DNA of 64,000 bases from JBCDIQ01 sp039024295. Lineage in GTDB: Bacteria; Bacteroidota; Bacteroidia; J057. The stretch covers positions 5,420-69,419 of the forward strand of contig JBCDIQ010000001.1 in the NCBI GenBank assembly GCA_039024295.1. Direction: 5' to 3'. Within the stretch, counting starts at the first letter, position 1. Every line of letters begins with the position of its first letter. The notes beneath the pieces are model-generated. The model was not told the origin of the DNA, made no database searches, and worked only from the letters and a program-made list of their open reading frames with translations. Positions 53,610 to 61,802 of the stretch are shown piece after piece. A program made the position numbers and the translations under genes.

Positions 53610-55418
53610 TCAGGCGATTTCCACGAGCCCTTCAGAAAGGGTCAACTGCTCCTGGTTCTGCAATATCTCCACCAATCCTCCTACACGAGGTAGCTCATAC
53701 GTAAAGAAAAAGCGCATGGTATGGATCGTTTGGCGATATGCTTCCTGGGTCTGGCTGCCATTGCCTGTCAGCAAGGCTTCCTGAGCAACAGCCGCCATCT
53801 TGAGCCATTGCCAGGATACCAGCAAGGTGCCCATCATCTCCATGAAGAGGGTGGCATCTGATAGGAAAAGCTCAAAATTACCCGTCTTGGCTACGCCCAT
53901 CAGGTGATTGAGTACGTGTTCCGCTTGCTTCAGGCGCTGGCCCAGCTGTCCGGCATAGGGACGCAGGCTCTCATGGGTCATGGCTTGTTCCAGGGTTTCC
54001 TGAATTTCTTCCATGAGCCACTTCAGGGCCTGTCCCCCTTTCATCTGCATTTTTCTACCCAGCAGGTCCAACGACTGGATGCCCGTGGTCCCTTCATAAA
54101 TGGCATAAATCCGGATATCACGGTAATACTGCTGGAGCACAAAATCGTTACAGAAGCCGTAGCCTCCCAACACCTGCAACCCATTATCCACAGAAGTGCG
54201 GCCTTTTTCAGCAGGATAGGTCTTGGCCACCGGGGTGAGGATTTCCAATAAATGCTGGTAGCGGTCTTTTTCCGCTCCGGTAGAAACATGCGCCATATCC
54301 GCGTATTGGGCAGCCTGCAACACCAAGCTGAGCGATCCTTCATAAATCGCTTTTTGGAGGAGCAACATTCTCCTCACATCTGGGTGGTTGATGATCAGGG
54401 TCTGGTCCTGTGAAGCATCCTTCTGGCCAGATTGCTGAATCTTACGGCCTTGGGGGCGCTCCTTGGCATATTGCAAGGAAGCGTGGTAAGCCGCACAGGC
54501 AATAGAAGTTGCCCCTCGGCCTACGGCAATCCTGGCTTCGTTCATCATCTGGAACATATAGGAGAGGCCTTTGTGGGGCTCGCCTACCAACCAACCATAG
54601 CAATCCTCATCTTCCCCAAATACCAGGTGTGTGGTGCAATATCCTTTTTGCCCCATTTTCTGGTAGTCGGCTTCGGTGCGCACATCATTGGGGTGCAACC
54701 CACCGCCCTCTGTGATTCGGTGCTTAGGCACGGCAAAAAGAGAGATCCCCCTTGTGCCTGCTGGAGCTCCATCTATTCTGGCCAATACCAAATGGACAAA
54801 GTTGTCACAGTATTCATGGTCTCCTCCGGAGATAAATATCTTATGGCCTTTGATGCGGTAACTGCCATCCTCTTTAGGCGTCGCAGAAGTCACAATGTCA
54901 GAAAGGGAACTGCCTGCCTGTGGCTCAGTAAGGCACATGGTACCGCCCCATTCTCCTGAGAGCATTTTGGGCACATAGGTGTCTTTCAACTCCTGGCTCC
55001 CAAAGGAAACAATCAGGCCGGCAGCACCAGAAGTCAGCAGCACATAGCCCGTTGCATTGTTATTGGCAGCTTCCATGATGTAAGAGGTGGCCTGGGAAAC
55101 CATCTCGGGCAATTGCAGGCCCCCGTCTTCAAAGTCAAATCCACTGCCGATTAGGCCAAGTTCTGCAGATTGCTGCATGAAGGTTTTTACCTGTGGGTGA
55201 ACAACAATGCCCCCGTCTTTGTAATGAGCCGGCTGTTCGTCCATTTCCCTGAAACAAGGGTATAATTCCGCATCTGAAAAATCCTTTACTGAATCCAATA
55301 AGAGATCCACACTTTCCAAATCAATTTCGGAAAAGCGTGCGTGTTCCAATACCCCTGCTAGGCCATGCACTTCAAATAATTGGAAGCGCAGCGTGTCCAT
55401 GTTAATGTATTCTGACAT
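53610..55418 (-). CDS. Acyl-CoA dehydrogenase (600-residue type)
   Basis: FAD enzyme that makes an alpha,beta double bond in acyl-CoA. 602 residues, the longer DmdC-like class with an N-terminal extension and a C-terminal AcylCoAdehyd_C domain. Seen: MCLTEPQAGSSLSD (FAD/substrate loop), YRIKGHKIFISGGDHEY, QVLGGYGFCNDFVLQQYYRDIRI and the catalytic Glu in YEGTTGIQSLDLLGRKM. Its substrate class cannot be fixed from sequence: the family covers methylmercaptopropionyl-CoA and fatty acyl-CoAs. It stands alone. Confidence 0.94.
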   Translation of the reverse strand: MSEYINMDTLRFQLFEVHGLAGVLEHARFSEIDLESVDLLLDSVKDFSDAELYPCFREMDEQPAHYKDGGIVVHPQVKTFMQQSAELGLIGSGFDFEDGGLQLPEMVSQATSYIMEAANNNATGYVLLTSGAAGLIVSFGSQELKDTYVPKMLSGEWGGTMCLTEPQAGSSLSDIVTSATPKEDGSYRIKGHKIFISGGDHEYCDNFVHLVLARIDGAPAGTRGISLFAVPKHRITEGGGLHPNDVRTEADYQKMGQKGYCTTHLVFGEDEDCYGWLVGEPHKGLSYMFQMMNEARIAVGRGATSIACAAYHASLQYAKERPQGRKIQQSGQKDASQDQTLIINHPDVRRMLLLQKAIYEGSLSLVLQAAQYADMAHVSTGAEKDRYQHLLEILTPVAKTYPAEKGRTSVDNGLQVLGGYGFCNDFVLQQYYRDIRIYAIYEGTTGIQSLDLLGRKMQMKGGQALKWLMEEIQETLEQAMTHESLRPYAGQLGQRLKQAEHVLNHLMGVAKTGNFELFLSDATLFMEMMGTLLVSWQWLKMAAVAQEALLTGNGSQTQEAYRQTIHTMRFFFTYELPRVGGLVEILQNQEQLTLSEGLVEIA

Positions 55419-55489
55419 CGGTGGTGAGTTGAATGTGAATTAGGAACCTGAATCTACGGAATTCATAGAAATTTTAGCATTTTTCGAGC

Positions 55490-57184
55490 ATGAAATGGAC
55501 CTATCGAGCCGGAAACTATCTGTTGCTCCTGATTATTGGAGGTATTCTGACATTTTGTGCCAATCCTTCTTCCCCCACCGGAGGGGAACGGGACAAAACA
55601 GGCCCCCAAGTGGTCAAGACAATTCCTGTTGTGGAGCAGCTGAATTTTACCGGTAAAAAGATCACGGTCATATTTGACGAGTTTATCCGACCAGTCACTT
55701 ACGGAAAAGAAATTTTCGTTTCCCCTCTGCTAAAAACGCCTCCCAAAGTCCTGGTAGCCGCAAAGAAATTAACCCTCCAATTCCAGGAGGACCTGCTTCC
55801 CAATACCACCTATGTGATCACCTTGGCTGGGGTCAAGGACCAAAACGAAAGCAATGAGATGGAAGTCCCTTTTCCCCTGGCATTCAGTACCGGACCGGTA
55901 ATTGACAGCATGGAGATTAAGGGCCGGATAGAGGGGCCTGTGTTCAGGCAGGGCATGAAGGACATGACCTTGCTCTTGTTTGATGCCGACAGCATTGAGA
56001 ATGATGACATTTTCCGCAGGAGGCCAGCCTACATCAGCCGAACTGATGAAGCAGGGTACTTTTCGTTGCCGTATCTCCGGCGTACAGATTTTCGCATCTA
56101 TGCCATCGAGGACGCGGATAATTCGAATACCTACAGCAGTCCGCTGGAAACCCTCGCCCTGGCTGATTCTTCCCTTGTCCAATTTACCGACTCTGGCAAT
56201 TCCGTTTCGGTGAGCATGCTGGCATTTTCTCCCGATGACCAAGTGCCCCTGGTGAGGGCCTATGAATGGCTGAGTGATTCCGTCATTCGGATGGAGTTTT
56301 CTGAGGGCCTGATGGTGGACTCCCTCCAGTTGAGCATTAGTGATACAACCGGGTTGGACAGCATGGAAGTGACCACCTGGACCTACTGGGAACGCAAGCT
56401 TCTGGTGCTTTCGCATCGGAAACGAGAAAGTGGATTGCAACTGGCACTGGTAGGGATGCAGGACAGCCTGGGAAATGTAGCGGACAGCCTGATGGAGGTT
56501 TTGCCACGGCGGATAAAAAAGCCGTCCGAACCTCCCTTAGAGAAAAAACCCAAACTTATTCTGGCAGATCAGACCTATCAATGGATCAGCCCTCGTACCT
56601 TGACTCGTCAGGATACCAATTTGATTCACCTGCAAGACACGACGCCTGACGTTTTCCTTCCGTATGTGGTGATAGATACAGGCTTCCAAATGACTATCAA
56701 GCCTGTCATAAACATGAATCCGGGTTTGGCCTATACCCTTAATTTGGAAGGAGAATTATTCAGGGAAACGGATACGGTGTTCAGCTTTCTCCTGGATGTG
56801 TTTGATCCGGATACGTATGGAAGGTTTTCCGGAAAAATCGTGCTGAACGGCTATGAAGGTCCTCTGGTGGTCACCTTTGCACAAGACCAGACTACGTTTG
56901 TGAGCAAAAAGACTGACTTTGACTACCGCTATATGCCCGCAGGTAATTATTTACTTACCATCGTGCTGGATGCAGACAGCAATGGGATACATACGCCCGG
57001 ATCATTAGCCCCCTACAGGTTGCCAGAGCGCATTTACCAACATCCCACAAAATTTGAGGTTCGTGCCAAATGGGAATTTACCGAACAAGTAATCGAGGTG
57101 GATTTGGTGGCATTGACCGCACCACCAATTGATACGACGGCAGTGGATACAATAGCTGTGGAGCCAAGGCGGGGTAAAAAATGA
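55490..57184 (+). CDS. Ig-like (SbsA-type) lipoprotein
   Basis: 564 residues. Lipobox ends at Cys23 (GILTFC), followed by SSPTGGERDKTGPQVV, the usual Bacteroidota start of these proteins. The first domain is Ig-like_5 (ITVIFDEFIRPVTYGKEIFV; LTLQFQEDLLPNTTYVITL), followed by a carboxypeptidase-regulatory-like stretch (EAGYFSLPYLRRTDFRIYAI) and more beta domains. It is probably an outer-membrane lipoprotein. Function unknown. Confidence 0.88.
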   Translation: MKWTYRAGNYLLLLIIGGILTFCANPSSPTGGERDKTGPQVVKTIPVVEQLNFTGKKITVIFDEFIRPVTYGKEIFVSPLLKTPPKVLVAAKKLTLQFQEDLLPNTTYVITLAGVKDQNESNEMEVPFPLAFSTGPVIDSMEIKGRIEGPVFRQGMKDMTLLLFDADSIENDDIFRRRPAYISRTDEAGYFSLPYLRRTDFRIYAIEDADNSNTYSSPLETLALADSSLVQFTDSGNSVSVSMLAFSPDDQVPLVRAYEWLSDSVIRMEFSEGLMVDSLQLSISDTTGLDSMEVTTWTYWERKLLVLSHRKRESGLQLALVGMQDSLGNVADSLMEVLPRRIKKPSEPPLEKKPKLILADQTYQWISPRTLTRQDTNLIHLQDTTPDVFLPYVVIDTGFQMTIKPVINMNPGLAYTLNLEGELFRETDTVFSFLLDVFDPDTYGRFSGKIVLNGYEGPLVVTFAQDQTTFVSKKTDFDYRYMPAGNYLLTIVLDADSNGIHTPGSLAPYRLPERIYQHPTKFEVRAKWEFTEQVIEVDLVALTAPPIDTTAVDTIAVEPRRGKK

Positions 57185-57255
57185 GGAAACGGAGACCGGA
57201 TGAGACCTTTTACATCCTCTCCCCTAAAACCTGTCACCCAATACCTAACCGCTAT

Positions 57256-57810
57256 TTAAACTGCTTCAACAGACTTGACTTCTGGCACCATCCGGGTGAG
57301 CAGGTTTTCTATTCCATTTTTCAGGGTAACCACAGAGGAAGGGCAGCCTGAGCAGCTCCCTTGCAGACGTAGTTTCACCACCCCATCATCAAAGTTATCA
57401 TAAATGATGTCGCCCCCATCCATGGCCACGGCAGGACGCACGTGGGAATCAATCAGGCTTTTGATTTTGGTCACGACCTCGTCTTCATTTTCAGCAGGTT
57501 TTGGCGGTTCATTGAGGGCGTCATACTTCCCGGTTAGAATGGGCTGATCCGTTGCGAGGTACGCCTTAAGGAAATCCTTCACCACGGGAATGATTTCTTC
57601 CCATTTGAACTCTTCTCCCTTGGTAATGGTGATGAAATTCTGGCTGATGAATACCCCTTCTACAAAGGCAAAGTTGAACAACTTGGCAGGAAGCGGTGCA
57701 TCTTCAGTGGAATCGATAGCAGGGAAATCTGCACTGCCGGTTTGTATAAACATCCGATCGGTCACAAATTTCAGTGAAGCCGGGTTCGGGGTGATTTCTG
57801 TATAGATCAT
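57256..57810 (-). CDS. NifU-family Fe-S scaffold (NfuA-like)
   Basis: 184 residues from ATG 57810 (MIYTEITPNPASLKFVTDRM). The N-terminal Nfu_N domain (about 1-90) is followed by the NifU C-terminal domain with MDGGDIIYDNFDDGVVKLRL and the cluster-binding Cys pair of GSCSGCPSS. It carries Fe-S clusters to target enzymes. The upstream ATG of the frame (57837) adds a basic non-homologous leader. Convergent with the Ig lipoprotein. Confidence 0.93.
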   Translation of the reverse strand: MIYTEITPNPASLKFVTDRMFIQTGSADFPAIDSTEDAPLPAKLFNFAFVEGVFISQNFITITKGEEFKWEEIIPVVKDFLKAYLATDQPILTGKYDALNEPPKPAENEDEVVTKIKSLIDSHVRPAVAMDGGDIIYDNFDDGVVKLRLQGSCSGCPSSVVTLKNGIENLLTRMVPEVKSVEAV

Positions 57811-57889
57811 TTTCTTGTTTCTTCTACTTTTGTGCAATCTACCGAAGGAGACAAAATAACATCCTTCTCTGCTAAAACGGAAATTCCTG

Positions 57890-57897
57890 TATATTTG
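57890..57897 (+). promoter_or_regulatory. Probable -7 element (TATATTTG) of frr
   Basis: TATATTTG lies 64 bases before the frr ATG. No -33 TTG at the normal distance; the leader is a little long. Confidence 0.4.
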
Positions 57898-57961
57898 TTA
57901 GCCAGTAAACGCCATTGGTGTTTTACGTTAACTTACCAATTATTCCAAACGCCACAGTACT

Positions 57962-58525
57962 ATGGATGAGCAAATCAAACCTGTGCTAGACCATGCCAGG
58001 GAGCAGATGGAAGGTTCCATCGAACATTTTCAAAAAGAACTCACCTCTATTCGGGCCGGAAAGGCTTCTCCTTTAATGCTGGATGGGCTGATGGTGGACT
58101 ACTACGGGACCGATACCCCCATCGCTCAGGTGGCCTCGGTCACTGCAAGCGATGCCCGCACCCTGTTGATCCAACCCTGGGAGAAAAAGATGCTTCAGGT
58201 AATCGAGAAAAAGATTCTGCAAAGCAACCTGGGATTCACCCCTTCTAATGATGGGGAAATGATCCGTATCTCAATTCCTTCCCTCACAGAGGAACGCCGG
58301 AAGCAGTTGGTAAAACAGGCAAAAGGAGAGGGAGAAAATGCCAAGGTCTCTATCCGAAATGCCCGCCAGGATGCCAACCACCGGCTGAAAAAGCTTAAAA
58401 ATGAGAGTGTATCTGAGGACAATATAAAAGAAGGAGAGAAGTTGGTTCAGGACCTGACCAATAAGTATAGCAACAAGGTAGAGGAAATTCTGGGGAAGAA
58501 AGAGGAAGAAATCATGACGGTTTAG
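57962..58525 (+). CDS. frr: Ribosome recycling factor
   Basis: 187 residues, the standard RRF length. Domain I helices (AREQMEGSIEHFQKELTSIR) carry the RAGKASP motif, then LLIQPWEKKMLQVIEKKI and NDGEMIRISIPSLTEERRKQ, and the ending helix carries SVSEDNIKEGEKLVQDLTN. It splits ribosomes after termination together with EF-G. Confidence 0.98.
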   Translation: MDEQIKPVLDHAREQMEGSIEHFQKELTSIRAGKASPLMLDGLMVDYYGTDTPIAQVASVTASDARTLLIQPWEKKMLQVIEKKILQSNLGFTPSNDGEMIRISIPSLTEERRKQLVKQAKGEGENAKVSIRNARQDANHRLKKLKNESVSEDNIKEGEKLVQDLTNKYSNKVEEILGKKEEEIMTV

Positions 58526-58553
58526 TCCATTTCACCTTATCTGAAGACTTGAG

Positions 58554-58585
58554 CCTGATACGTGGACGTATCAGGTTTTCTGTTT
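58554..58585 (+). terminator. Terminator of frr
   Basis: CCTGATACG, loop TGGA, CGTATCAGG (9 perfect pairs) and TTTTCTGTTT, 28 bases after the stop. Confidence 0.88.
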
Positions 58586-58604
58586 AAAAAGCAGTTGAGG
58601 AGCC

Positions 58605-58655
58605 AATTTACCCTTGTTCTGTTACAAAAATTGAGAAAATTTACCCTTGTTTTGT
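58605..58655 (+). promoter_or_regulatory. Direct repeat ahead of the ATPase remnant
   Basis: AATTTACCCTTGTTCTGT (58605-58622) and AATTTACCCTTGTTTTGT (58638-58655) differ at one base and are 33 bases apart, close to three helical turns. They look like operator half-sites left from the degraded gene. Confidence 0.45.
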
Positions 58656-58670
58656 GCATAATCTTTACGC

Positions 58671-59003
58671 ATCGACTTAAAACGACACATATGGCCTGAA
58701 CTAATACAGTGGAAGAAATCTGCTGTACGTAAACCCATTGTTCTACGGAGGAATGCTAATCCCAATTGAGGTCAAATCAGGTGCAAGCGGCCGTCTGAGA
58801 TCTCTTCATCAATTTGTAGACCAATCACCTCATACCTTTGCTGTCCGTCTTTATGGAGGGCCCTTTAGCATTGAGCGGCCTCAGACACCTGCTGGTAAAC
58901 CTATTATTTAATGAACCTGCCTTATTATCTGGAAACTCGATTAAAAGCGTACATTGAATATCTCTTAAGGGAAGTAACCTGGATGCCATTAGACATTTTT
59001 TAA
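58671..59003 (+). pseudogene. Remnant of an AAA/DUF4143 ATP-binding protein with a large internal deletion
   Basis: Three pieces survive. 58671-58748 reads DLKRHIWPELIQWKKSAVRK then PIVLR: the family start, just before the Walker A region; its first codon is ATC. From about 58747 another frame reads MLIPIEVKSGASGRLRSLHQ and then FVDQSPHTFAVRLYGG, the DUF4143 tail. At 58909 it hits TAA, while the frame from 58911 continues MNLPYYLETRLKAYIEYLL, the normal C-terminus. So most of the gene (ATPase motifs, middle) is gone, with a frame change at each joint. Intact members are about 380-450 residues. Not functional. Confidence 0.8.
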
Positions 59004-59120
59004 ATGTGGGATCAATTGGGAACTGGAAAAACAGAAACTAATTTTCACTTTTTATTGAAAGTTCTGAACAAATGTTTTCATGATGCGTAAATGATACCAA
59101 ACGCCTCTAATTGCAGTCTC

Positions 59121-59594
59121 ATGAAAGCAACTCAAACAACCCGCGCCAACAGCTTTGAAAGTGTTCAAACAACTCCTTACAACCGGATCGTAGGCCTGAG
59201 CATGTTTACCCTCAACCTGATCCCTGCCATCTTTGCAATTCCCGCCTTAGCATATGGCATGTTTACGGTGGTGCTGATCCCCGTCATGCTCATCTTGGGT
59301 GGAGCAGGTTATACCTTGTTCTACCGGTATTGGATGATTTATAAGGATAACCTCCACATCAGTAAGGTCCGTACCACCTGGTGGTTTACCATCCTGTTTA
59401 ATGCTGCAGGTCTCGCATTTTTAGGCTACCTGATGATGGAAAGCCAGTTCGACCTGCATCATTTAGATGAAGAATTGTTTGTTGCAGTTGCTTCTGGGGG
59501 ATTCCAAACCCTGATGATTATACTTGCGCACACAGCCATACGAGACCTGGATAAGTTGGAGCAGTCTGCTCCCCAAAATTTGGACATAGCTTGA
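59121..59594 (+). CDS. Four-helix membrane protein, first of a tandem pair
   Basis: 157 residues from ATG 59121, chosen because its paralogue also begins MKAT; the upstream frame to 59091 has no homology. Both have F-ES-x-TTPYNR-VGL before the first membrane segment, an FYRYWMIYKDNLHISKVRTTW loop, and C-termini ending in DLDxxE...PQxxDIA. No known family; the conserved soluble ends suggest a protein contact. Confidence 0.75.
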   Translation: MKATQTTRANSFESVQTTPYNRIVGLSMFTLNLIPAIFAIPALAYGMFTVVLIPVMLILGGAGYTLFYRYWMIYKDNLHISKVRTTWWFTILFNAAGLAFLGYLMMESQFDLHHLDEELFVAVASGGFQTLMIILAHTAIRDLDKLEQSAPQNLDIA

Positions 59595-59616
59595 TGTTTT
59601 TCAGATTGGATATGAG

Positions 59617-59647
59617 AAAGCCGTGCTCCTTTGAGTGCGGCTTTTTT
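59617..59647 (+). terminator. Terminator of the first tandem membrane gene
   Basis: AAAGCCGTGCTC, loop CTTT, GAGTGCGGCTTT (two G-T wobbles) then TTT. Confidence 0.85.
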
Positions 59648-59724
59648 AAAACAGACCTAATCCTTCAACACATCGTTAGCCCCTTGGATCTGTATGATAC
59701 CCCCTTATTTCAACTATCAATCTC

Positions 59725-60198
59725 ATGAAAGCAACTAAGGAATCATTCATCAAAAACTTCGAAAGTACCCGCACGACTCCCTACAACCGGGTGGTGGGTT
59801 TGACCATGTTTTTGATCAACCTCATTCCTGCGATTGCTGGCATTCCCGTGGCCATCTACGGAATCGTCACTGTCATGCTAATCCCGTTTGTATTGATTGG
59901 CGGAGGCATAGGGTATATGTTGTTCTTCCGATATTACAAAATATTCCAGGACGAGTTGTCAGTTGAAAAGGTACGATCCACTTGGTTAATCACGATTATA
60001 TTCAACTTGGTAGGATTGGGGCTCGTGTTCTTCGCTACATTGAATAGGCTTCCATTTGAAGAGTTCTTACTTCGGGATTTCTTGGTCACTATTTGTCCGG
60101 CGGGGTTTCAGCTCTTGATGGTTTTACTCGGCCGAACAGCCATCAAGGACCTTGACCAACATGAGCGATCTGATCCTCAAGATGTGGACATCGCTTGA
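59725..60198 (+). CDS. Four-helix membrane protein, second of the tandem pair
   Basis: 157 residues, same length and plan as its neighbour (MKATKESFIKNFESTRTTPY, NRVVGLTMFLINLIPAIAGI), with a similar loop (FFRYYKIFQDELSVEKVRST) and tail (DLDQHERSDPQDVDIA). About half of positions match by eye, so the duplication is old but both copies look intact. It has its own terminator. Confidence 0.75.
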   Translation: MKATKESFIKNFESTRTTPYNRVVGLTMFLINLIPAIAGIPVAIYGIVTVMLIPFVLIGGGIGYMLFFRYYKIFQDELSVEKVRSTWLITIIFNLVGLGLVFFATLNRLPFEEFLLRDFLVTICPAGFQLLMVLLGRTAIKDLDQHERSDPQDVDIA

Positions 60199-60217
60199 TT
60201 GTTAGATTGGATATAAC

Positions 60218-60249
60218 AAAGCCGCACTTCAATGAAGCGCGGCTTTTTT
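60218..60249 (+). terminator. Terminator of the second tandem membrane gene
   Basis: AAAGCCGCACTTC, loop AAT, GAAGCGCGGCTTT (one A-C mismatch) then TTT. The spacer before it (ATTGGATAT) repeats that before the first terminator. Confidence 0.85.
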
Positions 60250-60288
60250 CCTGAAACTCCTTTTCAGAGGCCTGTTTCAGGCTCAACC

Positions 60289-60750
60289 CTACCTTGTGAT
60301 CGTCACAGCAGGACTCTCAATTTCATTGCTTTGGTTTCCAGCTCGGTCAACCAAATATATGTTGAAAATTACTTCTTCAGAGGTTGCATTCGGGTCTTTC
60401 AGAATAATGCCACCCAGATTTACCCTAAACGTGCCGGTGATGGAAACAATCCCCTCGTTTGGAACAATTAACGGAATCCGGAACTCATGGGTTACATCTA
60501 TCCGCGTATCCACTATAAATAGGTTACGCACTTTATCATCTGTGGTGCCTAAGTCTCCGTCTCCATCTGTGTACTTGATCTCGAATACCAGTGAATCTGT
60601 TAGTGCCTGAATACTACCAGGAGAAACCGACAAAAGTTCTATTTCAGGTACATTTGAAAACTGGGGCGCAGGCTCATCGCTATCGGAACCACAACCAACA
60701 GTCAGCATCAAGGCAATTGAGAGGAGGACCAGGACAATTCGTGTGTTCAT
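60289..60750 (-). CDS. Small Ig-like lipoprotein
   Basis: 153 residues; lipobox ends at Cys20 (MLTVGC). One beta-sandwich domain with a calcium-like DGDGDLGTTDD stretch, ending NIYLVDRAGNQSNEIESPAV, as in Bacteroidota surface lipoproteins. It ends the minus-strand cluster and starts 5 bases after the stop of the upstream cytochrome-like gene, so they are one operon. Confidence 0.75.
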   Translation of the reverse strand: MNTRIVLVLLSIALMLTVGCGSDSDEPAPQFSNVPEIELLSVSPGSIQALTDSLVFEIKYTDGDGDLGTTDDKVRNLFIVDTRIDVTHEFRIPLIVPNEGIVSITGTFRVNLGGIILKDPNATSEEVIFNIYLVDRAGNQSNEIESPAVTITR

Positions 60751-60755
60751 GAGAA

Positions 60756-61703
60756 TTAATTTGTAACGAAGAATGACATGTAGGTCAGATAAGCCTGAGG
60801 ACTGGTGGTCCGGGGAAATTCAAAATCTTTTTCATGGCTGCCGTCTCGGGTATAGTATCGAAAGAAGGTCAACCGCTGACTGGGGAAATCTCCCGTAAAC
60901 AGGTCCACCTTCCAGTAGAACCGGGCATCTTGTCCAGGGCCATAATAGTCTTCCACCACCTTGGGAGTGGGAGAAAAGGTAGCATTTAGCGTCTTGGCAT
61001 TGTTAAAATCAAACGGGTCCTGAGAGAATTTCGTCTGATTCAGCTGTAAATCCCCCACTGCTGTGCTATCATCCTCCAGCCCTAGCCAGATGGTCATCTC
61101 CACGTTGTTCAGGGTTCCGAATGGACTGTACTCGTTGTCCTTAATGGTGTCAACACGATATTCAATGCCAAATGCCTGAATATAAGCTGCCATACCTGTA
61201 AACTCAGGTTGTAAATTGGGAAGGGCTGAGACGTTTCCAAACATGTCTGGCGCACCATCATTGATCCAGGTTTCAATGTGCTTGACCTGATCTTCTGTAA
61301 GGGGATTGTCATACAAGGGCATCCGCCCCAGAATGGCATCGTCGGTTGTAACCCGGTTATGCAACCAGGAAGCACCAACATCATTGGGAATGACCCGATA
61401 CGAATAGGTTCCCTGGAGGTCATTTTTGACCACTGGTTGGTACACCAAAGTAGAGTAGGTAGACTGAACGGTCCTGAAGTCGGGCTCAAAGGCACCATCG
61501 TGGCATCCAGGAACAGCACAACTTTTGGCAAAAATATACTCATGCAGTCCGACCAAGGAACTGGAATCAGGGGGCTCATTTTCTACCTGAGGAACTTCAA
61601 TTTCTATGTCGAAAGGGTTGGCAGGTGGTTCTGGCTCAGGATCATCCTCCTTACAAGATACCATTAGGACCAATATGAGCAGTATAAAGGGAAAATGCTT
61701 CAT
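60756..61703 (-). CDS. Cytochrome-like lipoprotein with CX4CH motif
   Basis: 315 residues; lipobox ends at Cys17 (LVLMVSC). The first half is cytochrome-c-like: C62-AVPG-C67-H68 is a CX4CH variant rather than CXXCH, and GRMPLYDNPLTEDQVKHIET contains a Met suited as distal ligand and the usual closing helix. The second half is beta-rich (GDFPSQRLTFFRYYTRDGSH). Heme attachment with this spacing is not certain. It precedes the small lipoprotein and follows the DUF1501-like gene. Confidence 0.7.
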   Translation of the reverse strand: MKHFPFILLILVLMVSCKEDDPEPEPPANPFDIEIEVPQVENEPPDSSSLVGLHEYIFAKSCAVPGCHDGAFEPDFRTVQSTYSTLVYQPVVKNDLQGTYSYRVIPNDVGASWLHNRVTTDDAILGRMPLYDNPLTEDQVKHIETWINDGAPDMFGNVSALPNLQPEFTGMAAYIQAFGIEYRVDTIKDNEYSPFGTLNNVEMTIWLGLEDDSTAVGDLQLNQTKFSQDPFDFNNAKTLNATFSPTPKVVEDYYGPGQDARFYWKVDLFTGDFPSQRLTFFRYYTRDGSHEKDFEFPRTTSPQAYLTYMSFFVTN

Positions 61704-61718
61704 GATTTATTTTTTTGA

Positions 61719-61800
61719 GTTTTCAGTGGTCAGTTTTCGGTTTTCAGTTCTGAAGAGCAGGGCTCAAAACACTGAAGACTGAAAACTGATAACCGAATAC
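61719..61800. repeat. Second locus of the 'gaaaactg/cagttttc' intergenic repeat
   Basis: CAGTTTTCGGTTTTCAGT (61731-61748) and GAAAACTGATAACC (61781-61794) fill the 99-base gap between two genes of the same strand and match words near 2216 and 2263. Confidence 0.6.
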
Positions 61801-61802
61801 TT

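Noticed and set aside
58641..58701. ATG at 58691 as start of a new small gene
   Set aside because: It is followed by GCC TGA at once; the real signal is the remnant ATPase in another frame.
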